A stretch of DNA of 46,779 bases, taken from IMG/VR virus record IMGVR_UViG_3300030109_004767, positions 1-46,779 of that record; one strand, written 5' to 3'. Under the pieces are notes generated by a model that worked only from the letters and a program-made list of their open reading frames with translations, did no database searches and was not told the DNA's origin. The translations under genes and the position numbers were made by a program. Positions 32,827 through 40,761 of this stretch are shown here, piece after piece (position 1 is the stretch's first letter; every line of letters starts with the position of its first letter). This stretch comes from a virus.

Positions 32827-33585
32827 TTACTCTTCTTCCGTCTTTACCAGACCCTGTGAATATTCATCCCAGAACTCTTGTTCTTCATTTCCTGTGAAGA
32901 AACCTTTAGCTAGAACGTGCTGATGAAAATCTATAGGGATTAAGACTCCCTTTTCAGTAACAGGATCGAGCACTCTGACCTCGCCCTTCCTCCTGACACG
33001 GGCACCTAGCTTAGCAGTCATCTCACACTCGGCACAGAGATTCTTAGCTACACTTCTAAATCGATTGTTAAACCACTCGTTAAACATCTCAACAGAATTG
33101 AAGAACCATGAAAAATGAGGTAGTACCGTTTGCTTGATACTGTTCCATCTAGCCATAGTCCTTAGAGGGTATCTTTTTTTCTCAAGTGCCAGCTCTTCAG
33201 CTATAGAAAGCCCTATTGCATCCATGAGATCGATGGTTTTGAAATTGATACTATATGCCTTTACTAAAAGTTGATAATCTAATTTTGTAGTGTTATAGCC
33301 CATGAGTATGATGTCGTCAGATAGCTCCGCCAACCACTCTCCTAGCTTCGCTCGGTCCTTTACAACGGTCTTGTAGCCCCTATGGTTCATACCCTTAGCG
33401 ATCACATCGCAGAATACATAGAATGTTTTACCATTGAAGAATACCGCAGCGTCTAAATTGAAGCTATCAAGACGGGTGTAGTCTTTGTCGTCAGTATGTG
33501 CAGCGAATACTCTGAAAGACATGACTTTCTCTTTTGCCATCCAGTATGACATTCTGTTAAAGTGCATTTTCATTATCTCACCCAT
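32827..33585 (-). CDS. DEDD/RNase-H-fold exonuclease-like protein, probably degenerate
   Basis: This 252-residue protein resembles DnaQ/RNase D type 3'-5' exonucleases. Motif II reads DIILMGYNTTKLDYQLLVKAY (91-111) with the expected Asp. A TIDLMDAIG strand follows at about 118-125, and motif III-like NLCAECEMTAKL (182-193) takes the place of YxxxD. Motif I, normally D-x-E after a hydrophobic strand, reads RVFAAHTDD (25-33) and lacks the acidic pair in place. The protein therefore may not cut DNA, or my alignment of motif I is wrong. It overlaps the helicase gene by 8 bases, so it is part of the replication operon and could be a proofreading-like or DNA-binding partner of it. ATGs at 33573 and 33567 are also possible starts; GGTGAG lies just before both. 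Confidence 0.45.
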   Translation of the reverse strand: MGEIMKMHFNRMSYWMAKEKVMSFRVFAAHTDDKDYTRLDSFNLDAAVFFNGKTFYVFCDVIAKGMNHRGYKTVVKDRAKLGEWLAELSDDIILMGYNTTKLDYQLLVKAYSINFKTIDLMDAIGLSIAEELALEKKRYPLRTMARWNSIKQTVLPHFSWFFNSVEMFNEWFNNRFRSVAKNLCAECEMTAKLGARVRRKGEVRVLDPVTEKGVLIPIDFHQHVLAKGFFTGNEEQEFWDEYSQGLVKTEEE

Positions 33586-35026
33586 TCATCGAAATGTATG
33601 CTACTCGTCCCTTCATGTATCTCTCAGCGGTCTTGTTCTCTAGTAGTTTATCCAAACGCCTCTTTGCTGTTTTGACACTGACGGAGAACTCCTGAGCGTA
33701 ACGAGATTCTATATCCGCCTTTTTGACTACCTCTTTGCCTGTCTTTGGATGAAGCTCCTTATCCGCCTTGTTGAACGCGGTTCTCCATGAGTGAACCTCA
33801 GCTTGAGTCTTCTTGGCTGCCTTGTAATTCTGCTTCTGTTCAAGCCAAATGATTAGATTATACAGGTTGTCATAAATCATCTCCTTCGCCATCATTACAT
33901 GCTCAGCTGTGATGACGGTACTTTGCATGGTTGCGGCTATTATGTTGGCCATGATACAAGTATAATTCTCCACGTTAGGAAGAAAGCTGATTGCAGTTTC
34001 TCTGATATTATCATCGGCCACTCCTCTCACTAACCCGTAGTAATCATCCAGAGCATTGAACAGGGCAGCGTGATATGATGGCCCGGCCTTGAAGATGTCA
34101 TATGCGTGTCTAACCGCCAAGTCTTCTCTCTCGCCATCCTTCATGGCGTCCCACTCCTCTTGTGTTATACCAGCTGCAACAAACAGTCTGTCTCTGATCA
34201 AGTCCCTGCACTCTACCATTCTGGCTGCCAAGTCTTCATACTTCCACAGCTTGTCAGGGACTGGCTTGTATGCTCCAGCTAATCTATGCTCACTGGTGGT
34301 GTGCCTTGTCTCCAAACTCACATCATTCTGATACAGATACACACGCTGGAAGAATCCCTTCTCAAGAACGTGATGCATGATGTCCTTTGGGGGGAATGTC
34401 GTGCACCACAGTGATACACCCGATGGAGTCCTGACTGTACCGCCTACCAAGTGTTTTACTAACACGTTGGTCTCACTACCTATTGGTGCCATGGCTTGTT
34501 GTAAGTACAGAATCTTGTCACTGAAATATGCCTTTTGATCATTCAGAAGTACGCTGGCCTCGTCGAACAACAGAGTCTTGTACCCATTGAGGATACCCGG
34601 AACGACTTCGTGCTCTGTCCTACCTGTTGGTTTGCCTTCTTCATCATATACTGCTACTTCCTTTGTCGTACCGATCAGCTTCGCATCTGACCCTGAGCTG
34701 AAGACCTCAGTTTCTACTTCACATAGTTTGAGTATCTTAGAGATAAACTCGTATGCTACTGACTTACCCGACCGAGACTGCTGTATCCAATAGATGTGGA
34801 ACCTACTATCGATAAAGACACCATGTATTGGTATTCTCATGTAAGGTGCGAGGAGCTGACCCATGACAAAGAAGTAAGACATAAGACCTGCATATTCATT
34901 GTAGAATGACACAGTGTTGAAACGATCAATGTAGTTACGGACGAACTTCGACCCCTCGTAGTCTGACTTTACCAAGGCATAATCGTTCCATTTTCGAGTA
35001 GTATCAGTGTCGGAACGCATCAGCAT
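33578..35026 (-). CDS. P-loop ATPase, probable replicative helicase
   Basis: This 482-residue protein has a Walker A-like motif QQSRSGKSV (82-90; the first Gly of GxxxxGKS is absent) and Walker B TLLFDEAS (151-158). A sensor-like strand SLWCTTFPP follows, and the C-terminal winged-helix DNA-binding region is near residues 440-482 (IESRYAQEFSVSVKTAKRRLDKLLE). Such architecture fits MCM-like or DUF3987-like primase-helicase ATPases of viruses and plasmids. It probably unwinds viral DNA with the primase encoded upstream at 36541-37638. ATG 35026 is used; a second ATG at 35020 is possible. The exonuclease-like gene overlaps the 3' end. Family assignment within AAA+/RecA-type ATPases is uncertain. 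Confidence 0.6.
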   Translation of the reverse strand: MLMRSDTDTTRKWNDYALVKSDYEGSKFVRNYIDRFNTVSFYNEYAGLMSYFFVMGQLLAPYMRIPIHGVFIDSRFHIYWIQQSRSGKSVAYEFISKILKLCEVETEVFSSGSDAKLIGTTKEVAVYDEEGKPTGRTEHEVVPGILNGYKTLLFDEASVLLNDQKAYFSDKILYLQQAMAPIGSETNVLVKHLVGGTVRTPSGVSLWCTTFPPKDIMHHVLEKGFFQRVYLYQNDVSLETRHTTSEHRLAGAYKPVPDKLWKYEDLAARMVECRDLIRDRLFVAAGITQEEWDAMKDGEREDLAVRHAYDIFKAGPSYHAALFNALDDYYGLVRGVADDNIRETAISFLPNVENYTCIMANIIAATMQSTVITAEHVMMAKEMIYDNLYNLIIWLEQKQNYKAAKKTQAEVHSWRTAFNKADKELHPKTGKEVVKKADIESRYAQEFSVSVKTAKRRLDKLLENKTAERYMKGRVAYISMNG

Positions 35027-35074
35027 AATATCACGGGAACCCTCGGTATGTGCTCACACTCTTAACCTCTCACT

Positions 35075-35782
35075 CTATGACCGACTCATTCTGACTCGTT
35101 CACTCACCATTTTTTCTTCACTGTTTAGGACTTCATTGATTCTTTGAGCCCTAATTTTGCCAAGACCTTGAAGAGTCGTCAATTCTTTCACGCTGGTAGC
35201 AGCTATCTCAGCTATTGAACCAAACTCTTCCAGAAGGCTCTCTGCTATGGCTTGGCTAGCACCGGCTGCTCTTAGAGAATCTACTCTCATATCCTCCGAA
35301 GAAGTCTTTCTCAATACCCTGTAAGTAGAAGACGAGCCAAGCGAACCGTCTTTCTCAAATCTCTTGCAGATAAATCTGGCGGCGGTAGACCTGTCAGGCA
35401 GTGTCACGATATTGATATCGTAATCAGTAGCATAACGAGCTAGAGAGCCGACAAATGACGACCAAGCTCTTTGGTATGGTATCTTCCTGCCACTCTTGAC
35501 TGCTTGAGCCAAGTAATTGTCCAACGTCCCCCATACGAGTAACGTGGCTTGATTGTAATTGTCATCGAGATTGTGTAGCTGTTGTTCGAGATGCCCCGAC
35601 ATCATGCTACCCATGTAATCGTGAATGCTCTTTGCCTCGATCCCCACGCTCTTGAAGGCATAGTCGGCAATCATGTTCTGCTTAGTCTGGTGAAAGAGTC
35701 CGTCCTTCTTGTCAATGTATTTCTTGACGAGGTCTTCAAGCCCTGATCGTTCTCTATTATCAATAAAAAGTACCTTTGTCAC
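35075..35782 (-). CDS. XPF/Hef/Mus81-type (ERCC4) nuclease with HhH domain
   Basis: This 235-residue protein has an ERCC4 nuclease domain at residues 1-160: IDNRERSG (7-14; the ID.RE motif), then IADYAFKSVGIEAKSIHDYMGSM (38-60), which matches the GD...ERK...D active-site region with E49 and K51 kept, but Arg of ERK replaced by Ala. A C-terminal helix-hairpin-helix domain follows (about 173-222: LRAAGASQAIAESLLEEFGS ... LQGLGKIRAQRINEVL). Such enzymes cut flapped or branched DNA at junctions. There is no helicase domain, so it resembles short XPF proteins. It starts at GTG 35782, which overlaps the stop of the upstream small gene; GGAGG lies 4 bases before it. It probably resolves replication or recombination intermediates. 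Confidence 0.85.
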   Translation of the reverse strand: MTKVLFIDNRERSGLEDLVKKYIDKKDGLFHQTKQNMIADYAFKSVGIEAKSIHDYMGSMMSGHLEQQLHNLDDNYNQATLLVWGTLDNYLAQAVKSGRKIPYQRAWSSFVGSLARYATDYDINIVTLPDRSTAARFICKRFEKDGSLGSSSTYRVLRKTSSEDMRVDSLRAAGASQAIAESLLEEFGSIAEIAATSVKELTTLQGLGKIRAQRINEVLNSEEKMVSERVRMSRS

Positions 35783-35943
35783 TCCTCTTCCTCCATTGAT
35801 TCATGCATCTTGATCTTGGTTCTCATGACATCAGCTTCTCTGACCAGCCATCTGACCGAGGCAGATGCCACCTCTCTTCTATTGATTATGTTTAGAGCTA
35901 ACTCGATGCCCTCAAGCTTACCAAGTAGTCGTTCTTTCTTCAT
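35779..35943 (-). CDS. Small helical hypothetical protein (54 residues)
   Basis: This 54-residue protein starts at ATG 35943 and ends at TGA overlapping the GTG start of the XPF gene (GTGA). It is helical, amphipathic and charged (KKERLLGKLEGIELALNIIN ... VRWLVREADVMRTKIKMHE) and ends in four glutamates. The GGAGG of the XPF gene lies inside its end, a coupling seen elsewhere in this operon. No family recognised; it may be an adaptor or regulator of the nuclease. Confidence 0.55.
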   Translation of the reverse strand: MKKERLLGKLEGIELALNIINRREVASASVRWLVREADVMRTKIKMHESMEEEE

Positions 35944-35948
35944 GTTGA

Positions 35949-36143
35949 TCACAACGGCACCGGGGGTATTTCATCTTCGTTTTCCGGTTTTGTGATGAAG
36001 TAAGCTGTAGCTCCGCAGTCCTTGCATTCCAAATTAGCAACGATTCCCTCGCCCATTCCTTCCCAGCCGTAGTCCTCGAAAGTGTGGTCTCCTCCCCAGA
36101 TGACTGTACCTCCACAAAACCAACAGACCAAACTCGTAGGCAT
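35949..36143 (-). CDS. Small zinc-ribbon protein
   Basis: This 64-residue protein has VCWFCGGTVIWGG (6-18) and LECKDCGATAYF (38-49), two CxxCG knuckles that form a zinc ribbon. The C-terminus is acidic and Pro-rich. The start ATG 36143 lies immediately next to the stop of the upstream gene (36144), and the stop is 5 bases before the next small gene, as in a tight operon. An overlapping longer ORF in another frame (35918-36247) lacks any motif and is not chosen. Likely a nucleic-acid or protein binding factor; similar two-knuckle proteins are common in viruses. Confidence 0.7.
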   Translation of the reverse strand: MPTSLVCWFCGGTVIWGGDHTFEDYGWEGMGEGIVANLECKDCGATAYFITKPENEDEIPPVPL

Positions 36144-36470
36144 CTAGGTCTCCTCCTCTGTTTGGTTGATAGCCTCTTGCTCCGCAGCCTCACGCCATAG
36201 GAAGGCCCGGTTGAGCATGTCAGTAACCATATCTGCAAACTGAACATCCACAGCTATTGCCACGACGTTGGGGTCGTCGGCACTCTGCCTCATCTGGGGG
36301 TGATGCAGTATCTCCGTGAATCCAGTCGCTACATTTGTTCTAAATGACCACGGGAGCAAGTCTCGCATGCTCTCCAGATCATCTGCATGTTCTTCTTCGG
36401 TCTTACCGTCCATGCTTTCCATCAATTCTAATGCTTTTCTTCTTCTTATCTCATCAATATCTTCACTCAT
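36144..36470 (-). CDS. Hypothetical helical protein (108 residues)
   Basis: This protein has an N-terminal basic helix (MSEDIDEIRRRKALELMESMDG), a middle TGFTEILHHPQMR, then a hydrophobic helix PNVVAIAVDVQFADMVTDML and an acidic end (NQTEEET). I chose ATG 36470 because AAGGAGTGA lies a few bases upstream; GTG 36479 would sit within that site. The stop abuts the zinc-ribbon gene. The N-terminal phrase vaguely recalls PDCD5 proteins of archaea, but nothing else matches. No function can be assigned. Confidence 0.55.
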   Translation of the reverse strand: MSEDIDEIRRRKALELMESMDGKTEEEHADDLESMRDLLPWSFRTNVATGFTEILHHPQMRQSADDPNVVAIAVDVQFADMVTDMLNRAFLWREAAEQEAINQTEEET

Positions 36471-36540
36471 CTTCTTCACTCCTTTGTCTCTGTCTCAAAT
36501 TACTATCCAAAAGCTGTATCCACAGAGGCGTCATCGGCAT

Positions 36541-37638
36541 CTAAATCCCCTTCCCGTCATAGAACGGACAACGCCCCACACATAAGCCTTCATTGAAGAG
36601 TTTGGGGCAGGTAGGAGTTTGATAGTACCTAGATGCACCATGAGATAACATCTGGTGTGTGACCGCTGGCTTGTAGTCAGCCCATTGAAGTGATTCGATA
36701 AAGGCATGAGCTTTATTGACCGCTTCTTGGTTACTGACTGAGCTATCTTGCGGGGGTCTGGAAAAGCGTCTGAAGTAATCTAATAGATACATCATGAGAT
36801 ACGCTCTTGGCTGATGAGGTGGGTTAGAACCCTTCTCGCAACACGCCGCCTTGAGACAGGGTAACATGGGAACTCCTTCGACGTTCTTCATCTCTACCTC
36901 AATTTCCGCCGCGTCGAACTTTCCAAAGAATCCTGTCAGTCCTGACATCCTATATTCTTCATTATTTCTATTGACAATCTCCAAGGGCATACCCTCATTT
37001 CCCCTTACGAAGAGTCCGCTAGAGGGTTCTTCGGCAGCTTTTGTGATATGCTCCCATCCAGATTCTAACATATCCTTACTCACTGGTATGCTCCAAAGCT
37101 TCCTTTTGACATTGAAGGTATTCGGAACCCTGATGTGTCTATCGGGCCGAAACGAAACCACTGGATCGAGAGAGATGAGTCCCATTTCCTTGACCCATTT
37201 GTTCACTACTACTCTGCCTGAGAAGAGAAGCTCACTCAATTTGTCAGGCGGTAAATCATAAATTTGGTCTAACAATACCCAGATGTGATATCCTCCTCCG
37301 CTGAAGAACACCGCATGTTTCCAACCTCTTTTCGCTAAATAGTCGGATAGACGTAGAGTATCTTCGGTGCATCTTTGCCCAGCTTCTTCATCCGTCATCT
37401 GCAATTGCTCTATTGCTCTCCCCTTATCCAGATCAACGACGAAGTGAGGAATGATAGCTGTGGTGTATTCACATCGGTTGCCACCGGGCTTGAGCTCTTT
37501 GAAAGGATATACCGTCACAGTCATATTGGCTTTGCCGTTGGTGTTATTGACGTATCTCTGAAAGTCTTTCTTAGAATGAATGACCCTCCTGACACGCATG
37601 TCCACCTCTCTAGGATAACCATCAAAGATACTAGCCAA
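36541..37638 (-). CDS. Archaeo-eukaryotic primase fused to PriL-like Fe-S domain
   Basis: This 365-residue primase makes primers for DNA replication. The N-terminal catalytic part has VVDLDKG (67-73; the two Asp of the DxD motif are D69 and D71), FSGGGYHIW (112-120) and DPVVSFRPDRHIRVPNTFNVKRK (158-180), the three standard AEP motifs. The C-terminal part has four or more cysteines (C261, C266, C267, C344, C353, C357) around HQPRAYLMMYLLDYF, GASRYYQTPTC and GLCVGRCPF, which match the PriL C-terminal 4Fe-4S domain. So both primase subunits are in one chain, as in Nanoarchaeum. The start is TTG 37638, since GAGGAGGA lies 7 bases upstream and no better ATG is in frame. It lies 3 bases from the Cas4-like stop. 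Confidence 0.85.
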   Translation of the reverse strand: MASIFDGYPREVDMRVRRVIHSKKDFQRYVNNTNGKANMTVTVYPFKELKPGGNRCEYTTAIIPHFVVDLDKGRAIEQLQMTDEEAGQRCTEDTLRLSDYLAKRGWKHAVFFSGGGYHIWVLLDQIYDLPPDKLSELLFSGRVVVNKWVKEMGLISLDPVVSFRPDRHIRVPNTFNVKRKLWSIPVSKDMLESGWEHITKAAEEPSSGLFVRGNEGMPLEIVNRNNEEYRMSGLTGFFGKFDAAEIEVEMKNVEGVPMLPCLKAACCEKGSNPPHQPRAYLMMYLLDYFRRFSRPPQDSSVSNQEAVNKAHAFIESLQWADYKPAVTHQMLSHGASRYYQTPTCPKLFNEGLCVGRCPFYDGKGI

Positions 37639-37641
37639 AAA

Positions 37642-38583
37642 TCATTCCTCCTCATACGGTATTGATACACTCCCATATCTCGGACAGAAACTCTTGACTT
37701 TGCACCACGGCTCGCATGTGCTTTTTGTCCTAAAGTCAGATATCAAAGGGAATGAAGGGCCGAAATCTCTGCCAGTGTAACCTCTATGAGCTCTCAACAG
37801 GGCATCTATGTCTTTCTTCATCTTAGAAACAGAGCCCGTCTTGATAGCTTCTATGTGCCTGAATATATGGTCTCCGCCTGTATGGTCCCAGCCCCAATAC
37901 GCAGTATTCAGGCCGCCTAGTCTGGGATGATCGGATTTGTTTAGAAGATATACATAGTACGCCATCTCCTTTCGCATACTATCCCATTTCAATGGCTTGT
38001 CCTTCCATTTACCCGTCTTTAGCTCATGGATATGTATATCTCCGTTCTCATCCATGAACATGCGGTCAATGATGCCCGTAAAGTGTACTAGCTGGCCATC
38101 TATTTCCACCACGGCGTCAAGAGATATCTCATTGCCCACTGGAAGGAAATGCAAAGGGTCAGAGACCATGAAACGTCGCGCCTCTGCATCTAGCAATTTG
38201 TCCAAGTGGACTTGTTCACCCAATACAAAGTCCCCTCTCTTCGGATTTGAGTTTGGTATGAAGTCACAGAAATAGCTCTTTACCCTATCAAAGCCATAGG
38301 AACGCATAGAGGCGGCATAGCTCACATTGAGGTCATTGTAGAAGTCCTCAGTGGCGTCGTGGACATTACTACCGCGGATCATAGCATCGTTCTCTTCCTC
38401 CTTGACCCCTAATACTCTCTTGATGAAATATTGCTGTGAGCAAAAGGTGAAGTCGCTTAACGAAGATTTGGATATTCTAGGTATGATGTGTGGAGGTAGA
38501 CCGGGATGCCATGAATACGTGGACTTGAGTCCTTCACGTCCGGGCACAGGATAAGCTCTGGGCTCTCTAATTTGCATCGTCAT
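37642..38583 (-). CDS. Cas4/RecB-family nuclease with Fe-S cluster
   Basis: This 313-residue PD-(D/E)XK nuclease has motif I-like IRGSNVHDATEDFY (69-82), GIIDRMFMDENGDIHIHELKTGKW (170-193; active-site D173, E187 and K189) and AYYVYLL (208-214, the QxxxY region). One Cys (C48) and three C-terminal Cys (STCEPWCKVKSFCPRYG: C290, C294, C300) form the usual Cas4/AddB-type 4Fe-4S site. The enzyme probably trims or resects DNA ends. No cas1, cas2 or CRISPR array is nearby, so it is not for adaptation; many archaeal viruses carry such Cas4-like proteins for recombination or replication. Its start overlaps the PAPS-reductase-like gene by 17 bases; ATG 38577 is an alternative start. Confidence 0.85.
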   Translation of the reverse strand: MTMQIREPRAYPVPGREGLKSTYSWHPGLPPHIIPRISKSSLSDFTFCSQQYFIKRVLGVKEEENDAMIRGSNVHDATEDFYNDLNVSYAASMRSYGFDRVKSYFCDFIPNSNPKRGDFVLGEQVHLDKLLDAEARRFMVSDPLHFLPVGNEISLDAVVEIDGQLVHFTGIIDRMFMDENGDIHIHELKTGKWKDKPLKWDSMRKEMAYYVYLLNKSDHPRLGGLNTAYWGWDHTGGDHIFRHIEAIKTGSVSKMKKDIDALLRAHRGYTGRDFGPSFPLISDFRTKSTCEPWCKVKSFCPRYGSVSIPYEEE

Positions 38584-39529
38584 CCGAAGTCCCCCATACT
38601 ATGTCACAAGCTGGAGTCTCCTCATCGATCAGGCCCATGCGCTCATGTGCATTGTCATCACTACCTACAAAATCCTCCAATGTCATCTGCCCCTCAGCTA
38701 CGAACCGAACGGCATCGCATGAGGAACAATCAAACTTTGTACGACTCTTGGGCACTTCTCCTGCCTTGAATCGCTCTTCCATTTCTTCTAACGTCCAACC
38801 GTCTCCCTTCTTCATCGAACGAAGACCGTGATTACTGACCTTGAGACTCTCTTTGTCCCATTTCTTAGCTATGTCCCAGAGCTCAGGGTAGCCCCGCCAC
38901 ACGCCCCACCAAGACTCTGCTGGTTGTTTGATGCAGTGAAAACACCCAAGGCGTGTGAAATTGACATATAACTCATTCATCAGACCAAGGTCATCGAGAT
39001 AATCAAAGCAGTCCTGCTCAGTCCAACCCCACTCAACAAGAGGATACCTATTGCGAGCATTGCGAGGGTCTTCTGTGTGGTCTTTACCTGATTTGCCGTG
39101 CTTACCACTGTTGCGAGTGCGGTGTTCCTCGTCTTTAGCTATACCAATGTATATCACATCTGCGTCTTTTCCCGCCCTTTGTAGGGGTTGAACCTTAGAT
39201 TCTCTGGCCCACCAACAAGGATATGCACGTAGAGGAGCACCCCTTTGTTTGCCTTTATTAGCTCCACGAGTTATCTCTCCATAGAACCAGTCATCCCATG
39301 ATCGAGGTGACTTGACAAACTCTACCTTCAGCTCAGGGTTGAATCTCTCCTGAACATACTTCTCAACCTGAGATATGTAATCATAAAGCTCAGGAAACTC
39401 AAAGTCGGTATCAGCGAAGACAATTCTTGTGACAGGCATCTCTGGGTCATCAAGCTCCAAGAGCCGAATCAGCATTGCAGTGCTGTCTTTGCCCCCAGAA
39501 AAACTGACCATACCTGTCTTCGTAGACAT
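38567..39529 (-). CDS. PAPS-reductase/ATP-pyrophosphatase family protein
   Basis: This 320-residue protein of the adenine-nucleotide alpha-hydrolase fold has a PP-loop SFSGGKDSTAML (9-20), followed by the family's VFADTDFEFPELYDYI. Cysteine pairs occur in PCWWARESKVQPL, LGCFHCIKQ and FDCSSCDAV. ATG 39529 is chosen over GTG 39538 because it gives a normal N-terminus and GAGG precedes it. In cells such enzymes reduce activated sulfate; in phages they are often of unknown use, and DndC uses the same fold to put sulfur into DNA. Here it is tightly coupled to Cas4-like and Sak4-like genes, which points to DNA rather than sulfur metabolism. No dndD/E is visible. The cysteine pattern suggests metal or Fe-S binding. 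Confidence 0.75.
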   Translation of the reverse strand: MSTKTGMVSFSGGKDSTAMLIRLLELDDPEMPVTRIVFADTDFEFPELYDYISQVEKYVQERFNPELKVEFVKSPRSWDDWFYGEITRGANKGKQRGAPLRAYPCWWARESKVQPLQRAGKDADVIYIGIAKDEEHRTRNSGKHGKSGKDHTEDPRNARNRYPLVEWGWTEQDCFDYLDDLGLMNELYVNFTRLGCFHCIKQPAESWWGVWRGYPELWDIAKKWDKESLKVSNHGLRSMKKGDGWTLEEMEERFKAGEVPKSRTKFDCSSCDAVRFVAEGQMTLEDFVGSDDNAHERMGLIDEETPACDIVWGTSDDDAN

Positions 39530-39534
39530 CGCCC

Positions 39535-40761
39535 TCACTCCGAGGGTTCACTACTATTGTCCTTTACATCATCGGGGTGCTCAAACGATCCGTCACGTAA
39601 TCCCGGCCATCCGTACCATTCACCGCCAGTCCTATCCCTGCGGAATAGCTTCACCCTTCCATGGGCTTTCAAGCTGGTTCGATTCTGGGTCATGACAGCA
39701 AAGGATTCTACGACGCCTGTGAGCTCTCCTCGCTCGTCTCGCTCCTCGTCTACCTCTACGACGACCATCTGCTGTAGCCATCCTTCAGTGTCTCTGAGCC
39801 AGTGAGGAGTCTCCGCCCCCATTATCTCGTTGCCCGTACTGTCGTATGCCGACTTCATGTGCGTGATTAGGTAGCAGTGTATTCCTCTTCTGCATAGCTC
39901 CTGCAACGCAGTGAGTGCTGAATTGTATCGATTCTTTCTGATATTCCAATTGAAACGACCAATCTGAGTGGTCGTAGCTTTACCTGCTGTGGCAATACCA
40001 TCCGGTCCAAGACCGAGGTCATCCACCTTCATGGTAGTCTCACAGATGTTCAGCCAGTGATCAGCTCCGTCGAAAACGACTGTCTTCAAGTATGGTGTTG
40101 GCATTTCTCCGTGCCTCTCAAAATACTCCATCTGCTTGTCAGCCATCTCAATGGCGGCCTTCAGATAATCAATGGTCATTTGATAGCTAGCGGGGAAATC
40201 GTATGGAACCCTACTAGGCTTGTCATTCATAACCCACGGATTGAGAACGACGATGTTCTTCGATCCACTGTGGTGGGCCGCCTTCGTACTCTCTCCTCCT
40301 GCATCGAAGTCAATATGATGAATCTCAGCCCCATTTGCCTTTTCCTCCTCAGTCAGCGAGTCGAGAACCTGACCAGACTTTCCTGACTTGGGTGGCCCAG
40401 CTATGCCACATAGAACGTGCTTGTGGCTTCTGGTAGCTCTACCACGGGCGGCGTTAATCTGTGCCCATGCAGGGTTGGAGCTTGTATTCATCCAGCTCCC
40501 TTGTGGCTCGTTTATCACAGCAACAGGAGCCTTTGTTGGCATTATCTTTTCAACAAAATCATCCTTCATCTTATCCACTTCTTTGTGAAACTCTGGAGGC
40601 ATGGCTTCCATGACCTCCTTTACCTGTGTGGGATCGATGTTTTCCGGCTCTCTGAAACCTGTAGGAACATTAGAGCTGGGGTCCTGTGCTTTGTTCAAAG
40701 CACCTTTATCTGAGCTAGTGTCTATAGGCTCAAAGTCCTCAAAGAAACCCGTTCCGCTCAT
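39535..40761 (-). CDS. Sak4/RecA-like recombination ATPase
   Basis: This 408-residue protein has Walker A GPPKSGKSG (about 122-130), a strand EIHHIDFDAGGES, Walker B TVVFDGAD (about 227-234), and a motif ITHMKSAYDSTG that ends the RecA-like core; it matches the short RecA-like Sak4/AAA_24 type of phage single-strand annealing partners. The start ATG 40761 overlaps the upstream stop (ATGA); GTG 40776 is an alternative but less likely. The N-terminal 100 or so residues are an extra segment, Pro-rich and acidic. It lies directly next to the candidate ssDNA-binding protein, a pairing typical of phage recombination modules. It may also act as a helicase loader. Confidence 0.75.
   Translation of the reverse strand: MSGTGFFEDFEPIDTSSDKGALNKAQDPSSNVPTGFREPENIDPTQVKEVMEAMPPEFHKEVDKMKDDFVEKIMPTKAPVAVINEPQGSWMNTSSNPAWAQINAARGRATRSHKHVLCGIAGPPKSGKSGQVLDSLTEEEKANGAEIHHIDFDAGGESTKAAHHSGSKNIVVLNPWVMNDKPSRVPYDFPASYQMTIDYLKAAIEMADKQMEYFERHGEMPTPYLKTVVFDGADHWLNICETTMKVDDLGLGPDGIATAGKATTTQIGRFNWNIRKNRYNSALTALQELCRRGIHCYLITHMKSAYDSTGNEIMGAETPHWLRDTEGWLQQMVVVEVDEERDERGELTGVVESFAVMTQNRTSLKAHGRVKLFRRDRTGGEWYGWPGLRDGSFEHPDDVKDNSSEPSE

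Noticed and set aside
35918-36247. 109-residue minus-strand ORF overlapping the zinc-ribbon and its neighbour
   Set aside because: It would conflict with two well-placed genes, one of which has two CxxCG knuckles and fits the operon to the base.
37642-38583. Cas4-like protein as a sign of a CRISPR-Cas locus
   Set aside because: No Cas1, Cas2, effector or array is present; stand-alone Cas4-like nucleases are common in archaeal viruses.
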